Source: Cardiocondyla obscurior (lineage: Eukaryota; Arthropoda; Insecta; Hymenoptera; Formicidae). Taken from it: a stretch of 64,000 nucleotides of DNA. The DNA is taken from contig NC_091881.1 of assembly GCF_019399895.1 (NCBI RefSeq), positions 622,501-686,500 of the forward strand. The letters are read 5' to 3'. Numbering within the stretch: position 1 is the first letter of the stretch; each line of letters opens with the position of its first letter. This document shows, in pieces, positions 1 through 12,134 of this stretch. The notes beneath the pieces are model-generated. The model did no database searches and was not told where the DNA came from. It worked only from the letters and a program-made list of their open reading frames with translations. Both the position numbers and the translations under genes were made by a program.

Positions 1-3000
1 TATGAACCTTTCAAAGTATCTGAGAGAGACATTGTGGATAAAATACTAGAAAACGAAAAGAAACGAGAAAGAGAGAGAAAGGTTGTCGCGACAGGGATCG
101 TAAGAGCAGAGGTATATGACAGGAAAGTGAGAGGATGTGGTATCTGGTCGGCCTTGAGGCCTTTACAAGGAACATTTCACTCACAAAGAACATCCGAGTC
201 GCGTCCTGACACCGGGATACCGCGTTTTGGCGACGAACGACGAAAGGGAAGGTGAAAAAAAGAGGAAAAAAAAAAAAAGAAAGTACATCGCTAACTGTAA
301 GTAAAAAAAAATCGACGTTATTTTTAAAACTCAGATAAGAAAATTAAATGCCATAGGCAGAGTAAGACGTTTCGATCTAAAAATACAATACTTGCAAAAT
401 CTAATTTTAAAAAATTAAAATTTAAAAATTACGCGACAGAATAGTCGGTATTAATTAAATCGCTTCTTAGATATTCGAAATGTTTTAAGAACGCAGCAGA
501 TAATGTTAAATATTTTAAATTCCAAAAAATCGATATTGAACTCAACGGAGAGAATTTCAATAATTAGAAACATTATGATAAATGGAACAATTAGAGGCAT
601 CGCAAATTAAAGTAACAACACGGATGTTCACAAATGTACATCCGCGATTGCACGTATATGGGCAACACTTTCGCGACAGTGTCTACGTAAGATTCTAATC
701 GTGAATCCGGAGTGATCTCGCTCGGTTCACCGGTCATCCTTGATCGCGACGGCATTCCATTAGGAATTTCCCGTTTCTCTCGACCTCCGCAAGTTATTAC
801 AATCGTTGACACTTCCCTTAACCGCAGCGAAACCGTTATCGTTATTACGGAAGGAAAGTACCAAATGAACGATTTCTTCGACGAACAAAAAAAAAAATAC
901 AAAAAAAAAGGTAAAGAAAGAATTTTGATTATCGTTATTTTACAATTTCTCAGGATGTACGCGCAAGACTATTTACCGTCACGATTTATTATCGCTGTTA
1001 TTATGGCAAAGGTTAAACCTGACTTCATCTTTGAACATTATCCATTCTCTGATTGTTTCTTTGTCTACGGATGCCTCGGCGAATTTAAAAACGTCTTCTC
1101 CTTGGCGAAAATTACACGGAGTATTATCCTCGCCGACAAGTTCTTTATTATCACATTAAACGGTAATTAAAATTTAAGAGTTAATATTCTACAAAATTAA
1201 GATTCATTGGAAATGAAGCAAGAATTTGTTGCCTATTATATGTTGTCTATGCATTTCTAAATCGCTAACCGCTTGTAATAGAGATAATAGTACAAATATA
1301 TTTACATTTAATTCCATTGCGTATATTATAACCAATTACATAACTAAATGCCTGAGATGAACATAATATACGACTTTTAAGTACAAATAAAACCGCGGGC
1401 AATGCAACAAGTCTCACGCTGACCTTTCGATAATGTCGTAGAAGAAATTGCAGGAGAGTAATCATATTTCTATGTGTACTTTCTTTTTTTTCTTTTTTCT
1501 TTTTTTTTCTACACATCTGTCTACACGTTTATATATAGACTAACGACATATTTTCGCGAATCGCGTTTATTTTTAAGTAAAATATTTGTCTAGAGACTCT
1601 AAAGAGACATAACTTTAAAATACACGCACGATAATTATCGATATATGAACACGTTTTCGTCTCGCGAAAAAAAAACGTAATTATGACAAACATGCGCATC
1701 TCGCAAACTGTAATTGCATTCACTGCCGACGAAATGTCATTGCAACATAAGGAAACGATTATGGAAATATGGCGTGCATTATAATTCAACGTATTGCACA
1801 AACTGTAGCAGTGCATATCCTCTAACAGCGAATAAGTGTGTTTGCACGTGCGCTCTGTATGTAGCAGCTCGTAATTATACTTTATTTGCGAGAATAAAAG
1901 AGAGCGTTACATTAGAAAGAGATATCCTGACATATCATTTCTCCCGGGGCTAAGAATTATGCAAGACGTCGCATCAAGATGTGCGAATGCGTGATGTGTT
2001 CATCTCGGAATAATATAATAATGAGACGTTATCCATCGCTTATTGTTAGATGAGAAATATTGACGAGAGCGAATTACGAGGGAAGTATCGAATGAAATAT
2101 AATAACAGTGTACACTGATCAAGATTCTAATTAATCAGCTGGCTGATTAAATAAATCATGTTTTACAAAAAATGATCCCGTGTAAACTTCGCGCCTCCCA
2201 TACATGATATATCAAATAAAATTGTGTTTCAAAATTTTCTGACGGTAATACTTTTACATCTCTTTACATTTCCCTCCGTCTTGTGTCTACTAAAGAAGAT
2301 TTATAATAGTACGTGTTCCGCTTCCTCGAAAACAAATAAATTCTTTTACACTCGAGATTAAACACGGACGTATTGAATAATCGCGCGTCACGTATTTCCG
2401 ATCCTCCAATTAATCAACCCGGTTATCGATCTTTAGAATCGCGAACAGGATGTCCCGTTTGCTAACAGCTTTTCTGTCCCGATTGAACGCGTGTCAATAA
2501 GAAAAAGGTGCGACAAGTGTCGTTGACGTTTACGATCGTAACCGGCCGCGGACCGCGACTCGAACAATTTATATCCCGATCAGCAAAATCAATGAACGGT
2601 AATAACGCGGGTCCGGCGGTAAAGTAAAATGAAATACCGCGCGGCGAGAGAGGAGATGGGAGGAAGAGGAAAGGACTTTCTCTCTCGGGCGGAGAGGAGA
2701 TCCTTATTCACTTTCCCTGATATCGGATCCGTCCACGCGCGCCGAACGTGCAGATCCGAGAACGCGCGAGGGCGATATAGCGGGGAAAGAAAATTAACGC
2801 TCTCGCTCGATTATAAAATAGTATAAATTTTCGACGAATGCGGAAAAAACCTCGGGCGGCATATTATCACGCGACCGTAAGCGGGAAAGCAGAAATTGCA
2901 AGGAATTATTCGAGAAAATCGGATGAATTACCGTGACGAATTTGTAATTGTTCAGCCGGTTATCTAACGATGATTGCAGCGATAAATCCGTACGTTCGCC

Positions 3001-5843
3001 CGCGAGACACATATCTATTGAAGGGGGATTGTTTTTTTCCTTTTTTTTTTTTATCTAACTGCTTGCGCAACTTTTTATTACATTTAAGTGCTCGATTGCG
3101 TAATGCGATCATCATCGCGAGGTACAATATCATTTTCGGAGGATACGATGCGTTCGACGGGATACTGAATTAACGTATCGGTGTAAGAAGGGCAATACAT
3201 ATGCACGAGTGACAGTATAATTATAACGTTTTCATCGGCGCGATTGATATTGGGCGCCCACACGATACGCGTTCCTACATGTCGTTCGTACGCACGTGTA
3301 CGCATATGTGCATGTATCAATGTTAAGGTCACCCTACAAGGTATTTCAGAACTATCGCCGGTGAATAACTAACGCCTCAATGAACGTTATATTATCTTTT
3401 TATCGCCATTTAGAATCAGTGTCCCCGTAACGTAGGAACGGCAGGAATTTTTATTGCACGGCGTAATGTTGGGAATTAATCATAATTTTATGATACGCCT
3501 ACCTCGGCTTTTTATTCATGTTCTTTAATAATTTGTTATCGTCATTGATCCTTTTCATCTTACGCAAGACGACCGGCTTAAAATAAACCCAGGAAAGAGA
3601 TTCTCTTATCGTAATTTACATCCTTTTAGGCTTTAAGCACCAGAAGTATTTGATCGCGAAAGGAAGAGAAACTGAGACGGTTTACGATCGGAAAGTCATT
3701 CATATTTTCACGCTCAGACTTCTAATTATTCGTAGTTTCACGGTACTCGCTCGGCTCATTCTCGAACGGCAGCCGCGCGATACTTTCTGCGTTTCCTATG
3801 CACATAACGAAATGTAGAACTTTGCGATCATCGCGATGCAAAGTAGGTCAAGTTGATATCCGGTTTTGCGAAACCGGAATGCCGCGCGCGAGATCTTTCT
3901 CTACGAACGGATTCTCGAACGGGATGCACTTCACAAAGCGATACCGCACATTAGACGCGTACGAAATATTTGGAATCGGCGAAAAAGAAGCGGTCACGTG
4001 GAAAAAGTTATTCCCTTCAAAAATTTATGAGCTACTTTTTAAAATCTTACGAGGTACGCAACGTTTTTATCAGGCAAACGGTGGTGCGTTAAAAATAAGT
4101 AAAGAATAACATATAATACGATAAGATTAATATATTAATAAATCAAAATAATGAAGATAATATTATGTCGCGATTCTACTCTGTCAATCTCGCATTGCAA
4201 ACAGTTATAACGTTTCTCTTACAATTCTATCCCGTTATTTTTTACGAGTGGAGTAATGTATCGTCATTACGTAAGAAAGCACAACGGTAGATTCCCCGAC
4301 GGAGAGAGAGAGAGAGAAATAAATTATTAAGAGAAATACGTTGCGGATGTGTGCTCATGTTCCGCCGACGACGAATGTCGTCTCCCACAAACACGTGACA
4401 AATGTGCGTTTGCAAATTGCGGGGAAAACACGAGGATTATTTCCGAGATATGCGTGCGCTAGGAATTATTAGTTGACGCGTGCTAACGTCGAGAGAACGA
4501 GAGAGTATCGGGATAAACGAGAAAGGAAAATGGCTGGACCGGTCGGTTCTCGACAAAGAGAGAAAGAGAGGCGAGTAGGAGGCACTTTCCATGAAATTCC
4601 TTTGGGCGCCTCGAATTTCATCATCGTGTCTCGTCTCCGCTCAGATCGAAAACGCTTTATTATCGCTCGCGAATGCCGTACCTCATCTCTAGCGATTTAT
4701 TCGCGGCGGCGAGGCGATTAACGTTAAAGCTGCTCAAGAAATAGACGGGACAAGCAAATTCGGAAGATTTTTGTGAAAGCGTGGTTAATTTTTCCCTAAG
4801 CGGTATCGTCATTCGCGATCGGAAAGATTTTTAATTTTTTTACTTTCTTACTCTCTACTCCTTCCTATTTTTTTTTTTGCTTATCGACATGCAAACCATT
4901 AGAAGTGTATGGCTATAAACTCGTAATGGACTACCCTATCGTACACGCGATTTTCGTCAATGATGCCATTGTCTTCGCGTCTTCATTAATATTAATGCAG
5001 ACCCGCTAGAAATTCCAATTCTTTCCTGTCCTTAACATTGAATGAGTCGTGTTCGATTCTAGATATGCGAGAAGATGTTTTGTAATGTGCCGGGATTTCA
5101 CTTCGACGTATCGCGAAAGCTTCACAAACGCTTACGGACTTAAGAGCGTAATTTACACACAATCACGCTGTCGTTATAACGAATCATGAAAAGACCTACC
5201 AAAATAACATTGCGCCAAAGAAGCGAAATAGTGGAATAACCTATCGTTGCAAGTTTACTCGCGTTTAACACGTTACAAAAGTAGAAGTCACGAAGCGGAT
5301 TCTCGTGTTCTCAGAGAAAGCGAAGTTCGTAAAAGTGAATCCGAACTGAAAAATGGTACGCAGTGTACCTTATTGGTAGTAACAGCCGTTTATTGGCCGC
5401 ACGCCATTTGTCGTGATGTTTTTACATTTAATCGATCTCGTTTGATACCCAGCTGCAAAGCGTACGACTATTCAAAATGCTGACGTCTCTGGCAAGTCGC
5501 CATCGTCCGCGAAACTTTTACATGAATTAATCACACTCTATGTTGCTCGACAAAATGTACGCGATTGAAATACTTTCTACTTGTGACCGAAAACCTTTAA
5601 GTACGGTATACCTCGCTTATAATTTTGTATATTAAGTTAATTAATTTGTAAATTTATTTTTATTTACGGGTTAAATACGATTCACGCGATTTTTTTCTCG
5701 AATTAATATTATTTTAATCGTTGTTATATTATATAATTTTATTTTATAATATTTTTATTATTTTTCCACGTGTGTTACGTTTAATTTCCTATTCCTATAC
5801 TGACAATTACACCACCACCAATGTCAAAAAAATTTGGACTCAC
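1..5843. other. No recognisable gene; AT-rich intergenic or intronic sequence
   Basis: I see no protein gene here. The stretch is AT-rich with many homopolymer A/T runs and a short GA run near 4300. The longest open frame (712-1170, +, 152 codons) overlaps another open frame on the opposite strand, has a poly-Lys stretch created by an A-run, and resembles no family I know. It could be intron or flank of the minus-strand transcript suggested by the splice-bounded exons at 5844-6425, whose downstream exons would have to lie here. Confidence 0.5.
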
Positions 5844-5884
5844 CAGTTCGATGCGCAGCGGCGGAGTTATACAGCAACGACGAT
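5844..5884 (-). other. Possible 41-nt micro-exon of a minus-strand transcript
   Basis: Read on the minus strand, a T-rich tract ends in TATGTTACAG, followed by 41 nt and a strong GTGAGT donor. The segment has a stop codon in the frame that would continue from the neighbouring exon at 6159-6425, so it is more likely UTR or non-coding RNA than protein. Both splice sites are good, but two sites 41 nt apart can arise by chance in AT-rich DNA. Confidence 0.3.
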
Positions 5885-6158
5885 CTGTAACATACAAATA
5901 TAAAATTTACATTAAAAAAGCGTTCAATGTAATATTAACTGTATTAAAAAAAAATTCTACGCGCTTCTAAATAGCTTTTAAGTTAAAAATTAAGTTATTT
6001 ATAATCTCATTCTCTATTAAATTATTAAATTTTTCTTTAGTCAAAAATTATTTTCTCTAATTATTAAATTGTGTATTAAATTTATTTGACATCAAAATAA
6101 CAAGGCAATATACCGCAAAAAAAATATTAACATTATATTAATAAAAAATTATCCTCAC

Positions 6159-6425
6159 CTTAAAGTTGCTCCGCCGAAGCATGATGCCTGTCCAAGACCT
6201 CGTCCTCCTCTCAGATGGGACGTGTCGAGCCATCCTTCCGCGCACGAGAAACACGCGAAAACCCGCTCGGATAATTATCTACAATCGCGCGGTATCATTT
6301 ATAAAATCCACATAATGAAATCTATCACCTAATTACGACACTCCCGAAATAAAAACACTCCCGACCGACGAACCTCCCAGGTTCGTGTATTGTACATCGG
6401 CGACGAAAGTACGACACGGCGTCAT
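6159..6425 (-). other. Possible 267-nt exon of a minus-strand transcript (UTR or non-coding)
   Basis: On the minus strand a poly-T tract ends in TTTCAG, and the segment ends at AAG|GTGAGG, so it is bounded by a good acceptor and donor. It opens with an ATG whose frame stops after 30 codons. A later ATG gives 25 open codons up to the donor, beginning MARHVPSER. The predicted intron to the next exon (5885-6158) is 274 nt and ends with a T-rich tract. I recognise no protein in it. Its end loosely resembles the two exon-like segments at 21474 and 21712, but the match is weak. Confidence 0.33.
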
Positions 6426-9400
6426 CTGAAACAAAAAAAGAAAAATTATACTTAAAAAATATCTACAAGTATGAGACATCTGTGCCTAACTACCGCAGAC
6501 AAAACCGTGCCCACGGAAAGAAATACTTTTTGATATGAAGTCGAGTAATCGGCACATCATTAGTTCATATTGGAATTCCTGCGATACAGGTGATAATATA
6601 TATTTTTTGCAAAGTATTCATTATATAAATATATTTTACGGTATTAGTCAGCTGAATCTATTATTTGTAGTTTATGCGTGAATAATGTAAAAAATAAATG
6701 TAATTTATAACGCTGATTTCTTTCATCTTTTAATCATTCTGAAACCTACCATTAAATCATAATAAAAATATATTAAAATGTACGCTTTTTAAATATTCTG
6801 CGACATAAATATTCAACCTGTTCTGCAGCCTGTATAATTTTAATTATAATATACTAATGTCTGATTTCTCGACAAACGTTTCTTAGTGAAAATGTAACTA
6901 AATAGTATCTATCAAAAGTGGAGCAATATTTATCAGTTTCTTTAATCTGAAAGTACTTTCCAATCGACTTGAGGAAATATAGAAAATAAAAAAAAAATGT
7001 AAAATGGAAAATGAAAAGCTCCACACGCCATCAGCACGTATAATAATATCATGAAGATTATTTATTAATTATCTATCGGCAAACCAGTCTACAATTAGAT
7101 GTTTTTTAGTTCCAGATAAACAATCTCACCTACTTCCTGAGAAAGTACTTTCATGCCATTCATTTCGCATTCGCATATTTATGATTACGACGTTGTGACC
7201 GAGATTCCTTCATAGATAGAAAACTTATTTCAGAGAATAATTGAACAGCTTATTTTACAGTCGAGACGTTTGACAATGAAACACCGCGAAAGACGAGAAA
7301 GAGAAGTCGCGGACAGACAACAGACTTTTCACTGCGAGTTTTCAGAGTCTCGCTAATATTAAAAACGTCTTTATCCTCGGCATCAAGAATTCTAGTCAGA
7401 TATTATGTGAGCTCGTGAGCTACAGTTGCTTTTCGAAAGTACTGGGAAAACACCGGCTGGTCCTTTAAAGGTCGATTGGGATGCAGCGCGAGTTCCGCGA
7501 AAGTGCAGTCAAGGTTCTCCGTTTCCCGCAAATATACCACGGTGCCACGATACATACCTCCGAATGTATTATCTATAAAGTGTGCACGTATGTGTCCAAC
7601 GACCTCGGCTCGAAGAGACACGCGATCGAGATCGAGAACCGTTCCAAAGCGATGGCTACCTGCGGGAGTCCCTCCGCGATCGATAGAAAGGAAAATAGCA
7701 CGTCACTCTTACGGATCGAGATGCAAAGTGCATCGGGTCGTTTCGCGTGCCTTTCAGAATCCACGAAGTATCTTTTCGCAAGCAAAGCGGAAAGCGAATC
7801 GAAAATAAAGATCATCTATTGTTATCGAACTTAAAAAAAATATTAATTGTTCTAAAATTTTATGTTTTTTTTTTTTTGTAAATTAATTATAAGCGTGACA
7901 AAAGATATATTTCAATAATAATCTAGAAGATGGAGATTTAATTATTTTTCTTTTACAAGAATCCCTCGAACGTTTCAATTATCGTTAATTGTCGGTTTTA
8001 TTTGCTACTTGCGCTGACGGATGCACACAAGTATACGTTTGACACGACTTTACACTGGCAATAAAACAACTGCAAAATAAACGACAGACGGAAATTTCAC
8101 TCGAAAGGTTGTCCCTGAAATTTCTCAGTCTTTTTTTTTTTTTTATAATATATATATACCTTTCGCACGATTTGTTTCTCCGATACGATTTCGGTCATGC
8201 GAAGGGTCATTATTATTCAACAAGGTCGCTGGACACCGACGATTTTCACGTGCACACCCAAGCATGTTCGTACACGGCAGTCAATGGCCGGTCGTATTTA
8301 GCCTTCGATTCTCATTATAGAAGGTCCGCTGCAGCGGATATCGCACGCGCCGCGATGAATGGCAATCGTCTCCGAGCTGATTCACTGTCTATACAAATTA
8401 TCATCTGCGCTACAAGTATCTTCCTTTACCGAATAAGTATTCCAAAAAATCATACCCCGCGTCCAAGATTTTATACGTTTTGATTAAGTTTTTAAAAATA
8501 ATTTCAAAACGTAATTATTGAAAAAAAAGAAAAAAAAAAAAACAATACTCGATTGCAGAAGCGCGGCTTTCGGAGCAGATTGCGAAGGCAATGATATTAT
8601 TACGTTAATCATTCGCAAGAGTTATTATTAATTTTTTACTTTGACGTTTCAACCTCGGTCAACAAAAATACATTTTGTGGATAAAGTTACGACATGTTCG
8701 TCACAATTCAAATATTCTATCCCTATTGCGAATCATAACTTATCGCGAGAGGCAGGAACTGAGCCGTGAGTTTGGCGGGTTTTCGAGGTGCTGCGGTTAA
8801 GATCCTCTTACGAAAGGACCTGAGGTGAAGATTGTACATTTCTCGGCTGTATTGGCGGCACCGTAGTAACGATCGTGTTCTACATAGTCGGTCTTCTACT
8901 CTCCCACCCGATTGCCTCACTATTCTTGCCGGACGAGTAGAAGAGATCTTGTGATTTGAATATTGTTTTACGAACTTTCTGCGCGACGACCCGTTCCACC
9001 TGGTGCACAATGCAATTCGAATGTTACGTTCGCCTACGTGACGAAGAGTTTGTTCCGACAATTGAACTGCGCGTTATGTCACCCCATTCGCGGTGTAATA
9101 GCGCGGCAAAAGAAAAAACAGACATTGTTCTCTCGCGTTTCACGTGCCTGCCTATTCGAGGGGCGCGCACGGGTGCTCTCCTTGCCGAGAGAAAGTCTCG
9201 TAGATACATATGCGCGTACACATGCATTCAAGCATCTATACCTATTGACTTATACACGTCCGTGCATACGCCTACAGAGAATCACCGTTTCTGGTCCACG
9301 TATCCGCGAGTAACTAAGTAGCTATTGAAACACTTGACTGAAGAATCTGGTCAATGATTCGTAATTTGTACTTCGATATCTAGTTAATTATCTAGTTACT

Positions 9401-11190
9401 TGCTTCAAAAGCAAAAATATTTATGTATCCAATAAATCTCGATTAAAAAAAAAATTAAAAAATAAAATATCGCGACACTATTATAAATAATTTATGTATA
9501 CAACTTTTCTTTTTAATTTGTGCTCTACTTTTCTGTTTTATAAATACAAGTGCAAAACAATTCTTGTATACAAAAAAAAGAAAAATTCGCTGACAGTTAA
9601 ATCAATCTGTTATAACAGTAAAAAAATTCGCTGCAACAGCGAAAGCTGTCACTTTTTTTTTTTTTTTTTTTTGCGCTGTAAATAAGCACCATAACTGCTG
9701 CGATAAGTGCGTGTGAACAGAGTCATATCGCATTGACGATGAGGCATAAATTCACAAAACCGCGTGTATGTGTGTTTAAAAGTCCAATAAAATTTTTTTA
9801 TATTTTTACTCCTCACTCTTTTGCCATGCTAATGACGCGAGGTATACCTAAAATCACGCGTTTAGGAAATTTCGAATATTAACTACTGCGTTTCCCTAAA
9901 AACACGTCCTATTAAAATTTCCTCCGAAAAAAAAAAAAAAGAAAAAACAAACCGACACGATCGTTCGATATTCTCAACATTCGCTCGCGGATTATCATAG
10001 CCTGGTCTGGTCCTAATGGATCGACATTCTTCTTGCGCAACGAGACGCAAAGACCTTTAACGCCGTAGCTGCCTTCTGGTTCTTGGCGCGACGCTCCGGG
10101 CTGGATAATTTATACGCTGTCGGTTTCACTGGGCCTTGACACCTACGGTGACCCCCCCTCCCCCCTTCCCTCCCATTGACACGCATCTTTACGAATTATT
10201 GTTAGAAAAATGATTTCTTACGGCGATCTCTAACGATAAAATCTCTAGCGATTAATGCATCGAGCGTGATGATCTTAAAGAATCGAGTCTCGGTTTTTAA
10301 ATCGCTTTATCTCCTTAGCTAAAGTACAATACTTTTGATTTTGGAACTTGAACGGTAAAATTTATTAAAGATTATTAAAATACAATACGTCTGATACACG
10401 GCAAAAAATAAACTAGCCATCAGAAGAATTTGGAAACTTTCTTAGAATAAAAAATCTAAACTGATGAAGGTGGAGTTCGAGAGGAGATATATTTTCTGAG
10501 TATAGGAAGTGAAGATACTGCAGTGGATTATGCAATGGCCCTAATAAAGATTATCGATCCTTTCAAGCACGTTTCGCTCTCGTGTTCGTGGCGGAATTGC
10601 GCTTCGCTGGCCGTCGCTGCGAGGAAAAGACAAACTCGTCGAAGAGCGACTCTACATTTCACGGTCTCGTACCCCTTTTCTTATTTTGTCACCGTTCCAG
10701 GAGGATCTCTTTGACGCGATCAGTTTCGCATTTCTAATCCAAGAACCGCCTTTTCAATGTACTTGAAACGAGCGAAGCGAAATTGCATATTACGAAAGCG
10801 TCCGAGCTAATCGAGACAATTCCCAAGACTTCCTCGAAATTTTTCGTGAGATTCTTCCCCGACGAGCCGAGGTCGCGTCTTTATAAAAAGAAATTGGAAA
10901 AAGATGAGAATCGAAAATATCCGGATGAACGCGATTGCATCAGCAGCGGTAGCTTTACATTACAGCGAAGAGAAGTTTTAAAATCATTTAATAGCAGCGG
11001 GAAGCAATCAACAAGCGAAAGTCCCGCAAATATTGCGTCTGAAACTTGTTAATCACTTTCTCAAATGAGATATTATTTTTCGTACATCTTTCGCTTCGAG
11101 ATGGATTCTCAGCGTCCTCGAGAATCCCGCGTTTCTATTCCCGGTGCAATGTACGAGAGAACGCGCGTGGTGAAGAGAGCCGAAGCAATT
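6426..11190. other. Intergenic sequence without a supportable gene
   Basis: Several open frames occur around 7403-7834, 8109-8483 and 8956-9321, but they overlap one another in two or three frames and on both strands. This is expected of CpG-richer non-coding DNA. None shows a domain, signal peptide or convincing splice-bounded continuation. A C-run (about 10150-10175) and several A/T homopolymers are present. The last kilobase is the 5' flank of the secreted-protein gene. Confidence 0.5.
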
Positions 11191-11204
11191 CTCAATGCAC
11201 TTAG

Positions 11205-11253
11205 TATATAAACGGTGCTACGCAAAGTCAAGTCGGGACGTCGTGAAAAGTCA
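11205..11253 (+). promoter_or_regulatory. Candidate TATA promoter upstream of the secreted-protein gene
   Basis: A TATATAAA box starts at 11205. TCA-type initiator-like sites follow at about 11228 and 11250, flanking the roughly 30-nt spacing expected for insect core promoters. Transcription from here would run through the pyrimidine-rich tract at 11541-11690 and reach the start codon at 12135. The box is seen directly; its use is inferred. Confidence 0.3.
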
Positions 11254-11540
11254 GGTGGCTGAGGGTAACGTAAGATAATGTGCCGGTAGGCGAACGTGCC
11301 TGCACAGGATCCGTCGGGGTCTCCGGTGGCCCGTGTGCAGATCGAGTGTATCAAGCCGAGAGCTGAGTCGAGATCGACTACGCGGAATACGAGGTGTCCA
11401 CTTTTCACGGTCTGGTGGGGTGCACTCCGGGTGGCCGTGGTGGGTGGCGGTATAAGTACAGGCTTGCATTCGCCACCGTTCTCATACCCTCACCACGTCC
11501 TTCGGCTACCTCTTACTTTTACTTAGTGCCCCTTTTTCTA

Positions 11541-11690
11541 CTTTTTTATCTTTTCTTTTTTTTTTTCTTTCTCTCTCTCTCTCTTTCTTTCTTTCTCTCC
11601 CCTCCTGTTCTCCCACTATTTGTCTCTCTTTCTCTCTCTCTTTCTCTCTCCGTCTCTCTCTCTCTCGCGTGTGCACACGTGTGCACTCTC
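11541..11690 (+). repeat. CT-rich polypyrimidine tract / microsatellite
   Basis: About 150 nt of almost pure pyrimidine, mostly imperfect CT and CTTT repeats, ending near a CGTGTGCACACGTGTGCAC palindromic patch at about 11668-11686. It lies between the candidate promoter and the first coding exon of the secreted-protein gene, so it would be promoter or 5' UTR sequence. CT/GA repeats are known binding sites for GAGA-type factors in insects; that role is inferred here. Confidence 0.8.
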
Positions 11691-12134
11691 ACTTGATCTT
11701 TCTTTCTCTCCATCTATTGGTGCGCGTTCGGTTTTTGCCACTCGTTCATTCGTTTCGCGTCTCGTCAGCGAAGTCGCGTCACGAAGCTGGACGGAGGTCA
11801 CGTCGACCGAAACGCACGTCCAGACGCTGTATCTTTGAGAATCGGCTCATTTAGTGAACATATCGGCGACTAGAGCGTGCAGTTGAAAGAAGAGTGCCGG
11901 TCCCGATCGGTCGAGAAGAGAACAGAGATGATCGCGAGTGTCCGGTGACAATACGTATGTAGAACGTTAGTATTTGCTGAGAAAATATATATCGAGTAAG
12001 TGCCGATACATGCCGGGTATATATTGATATTGAGAAGAGTTTCGTCAATCTGAAGCAGCTGTTCACGTAACACGATAGAAACGAATCGAGAAAAGGCGAG
12101 CAGAACGAGGAAGAGAATTGTGTGCAGTGCAGAC

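Noticed and set aside
712..1170. 152-codon + strand open frame
   Set aside because: It contains a poly-Lys stretch made by an A-run, overlaps an opposite-strand frame and resembles no known protein.
7403..7834. Cluster of overlapping open frames on both strands
   Set aside because: Three or more frames are open over the same bases, typical of local composition; none carries recognisable motifs.
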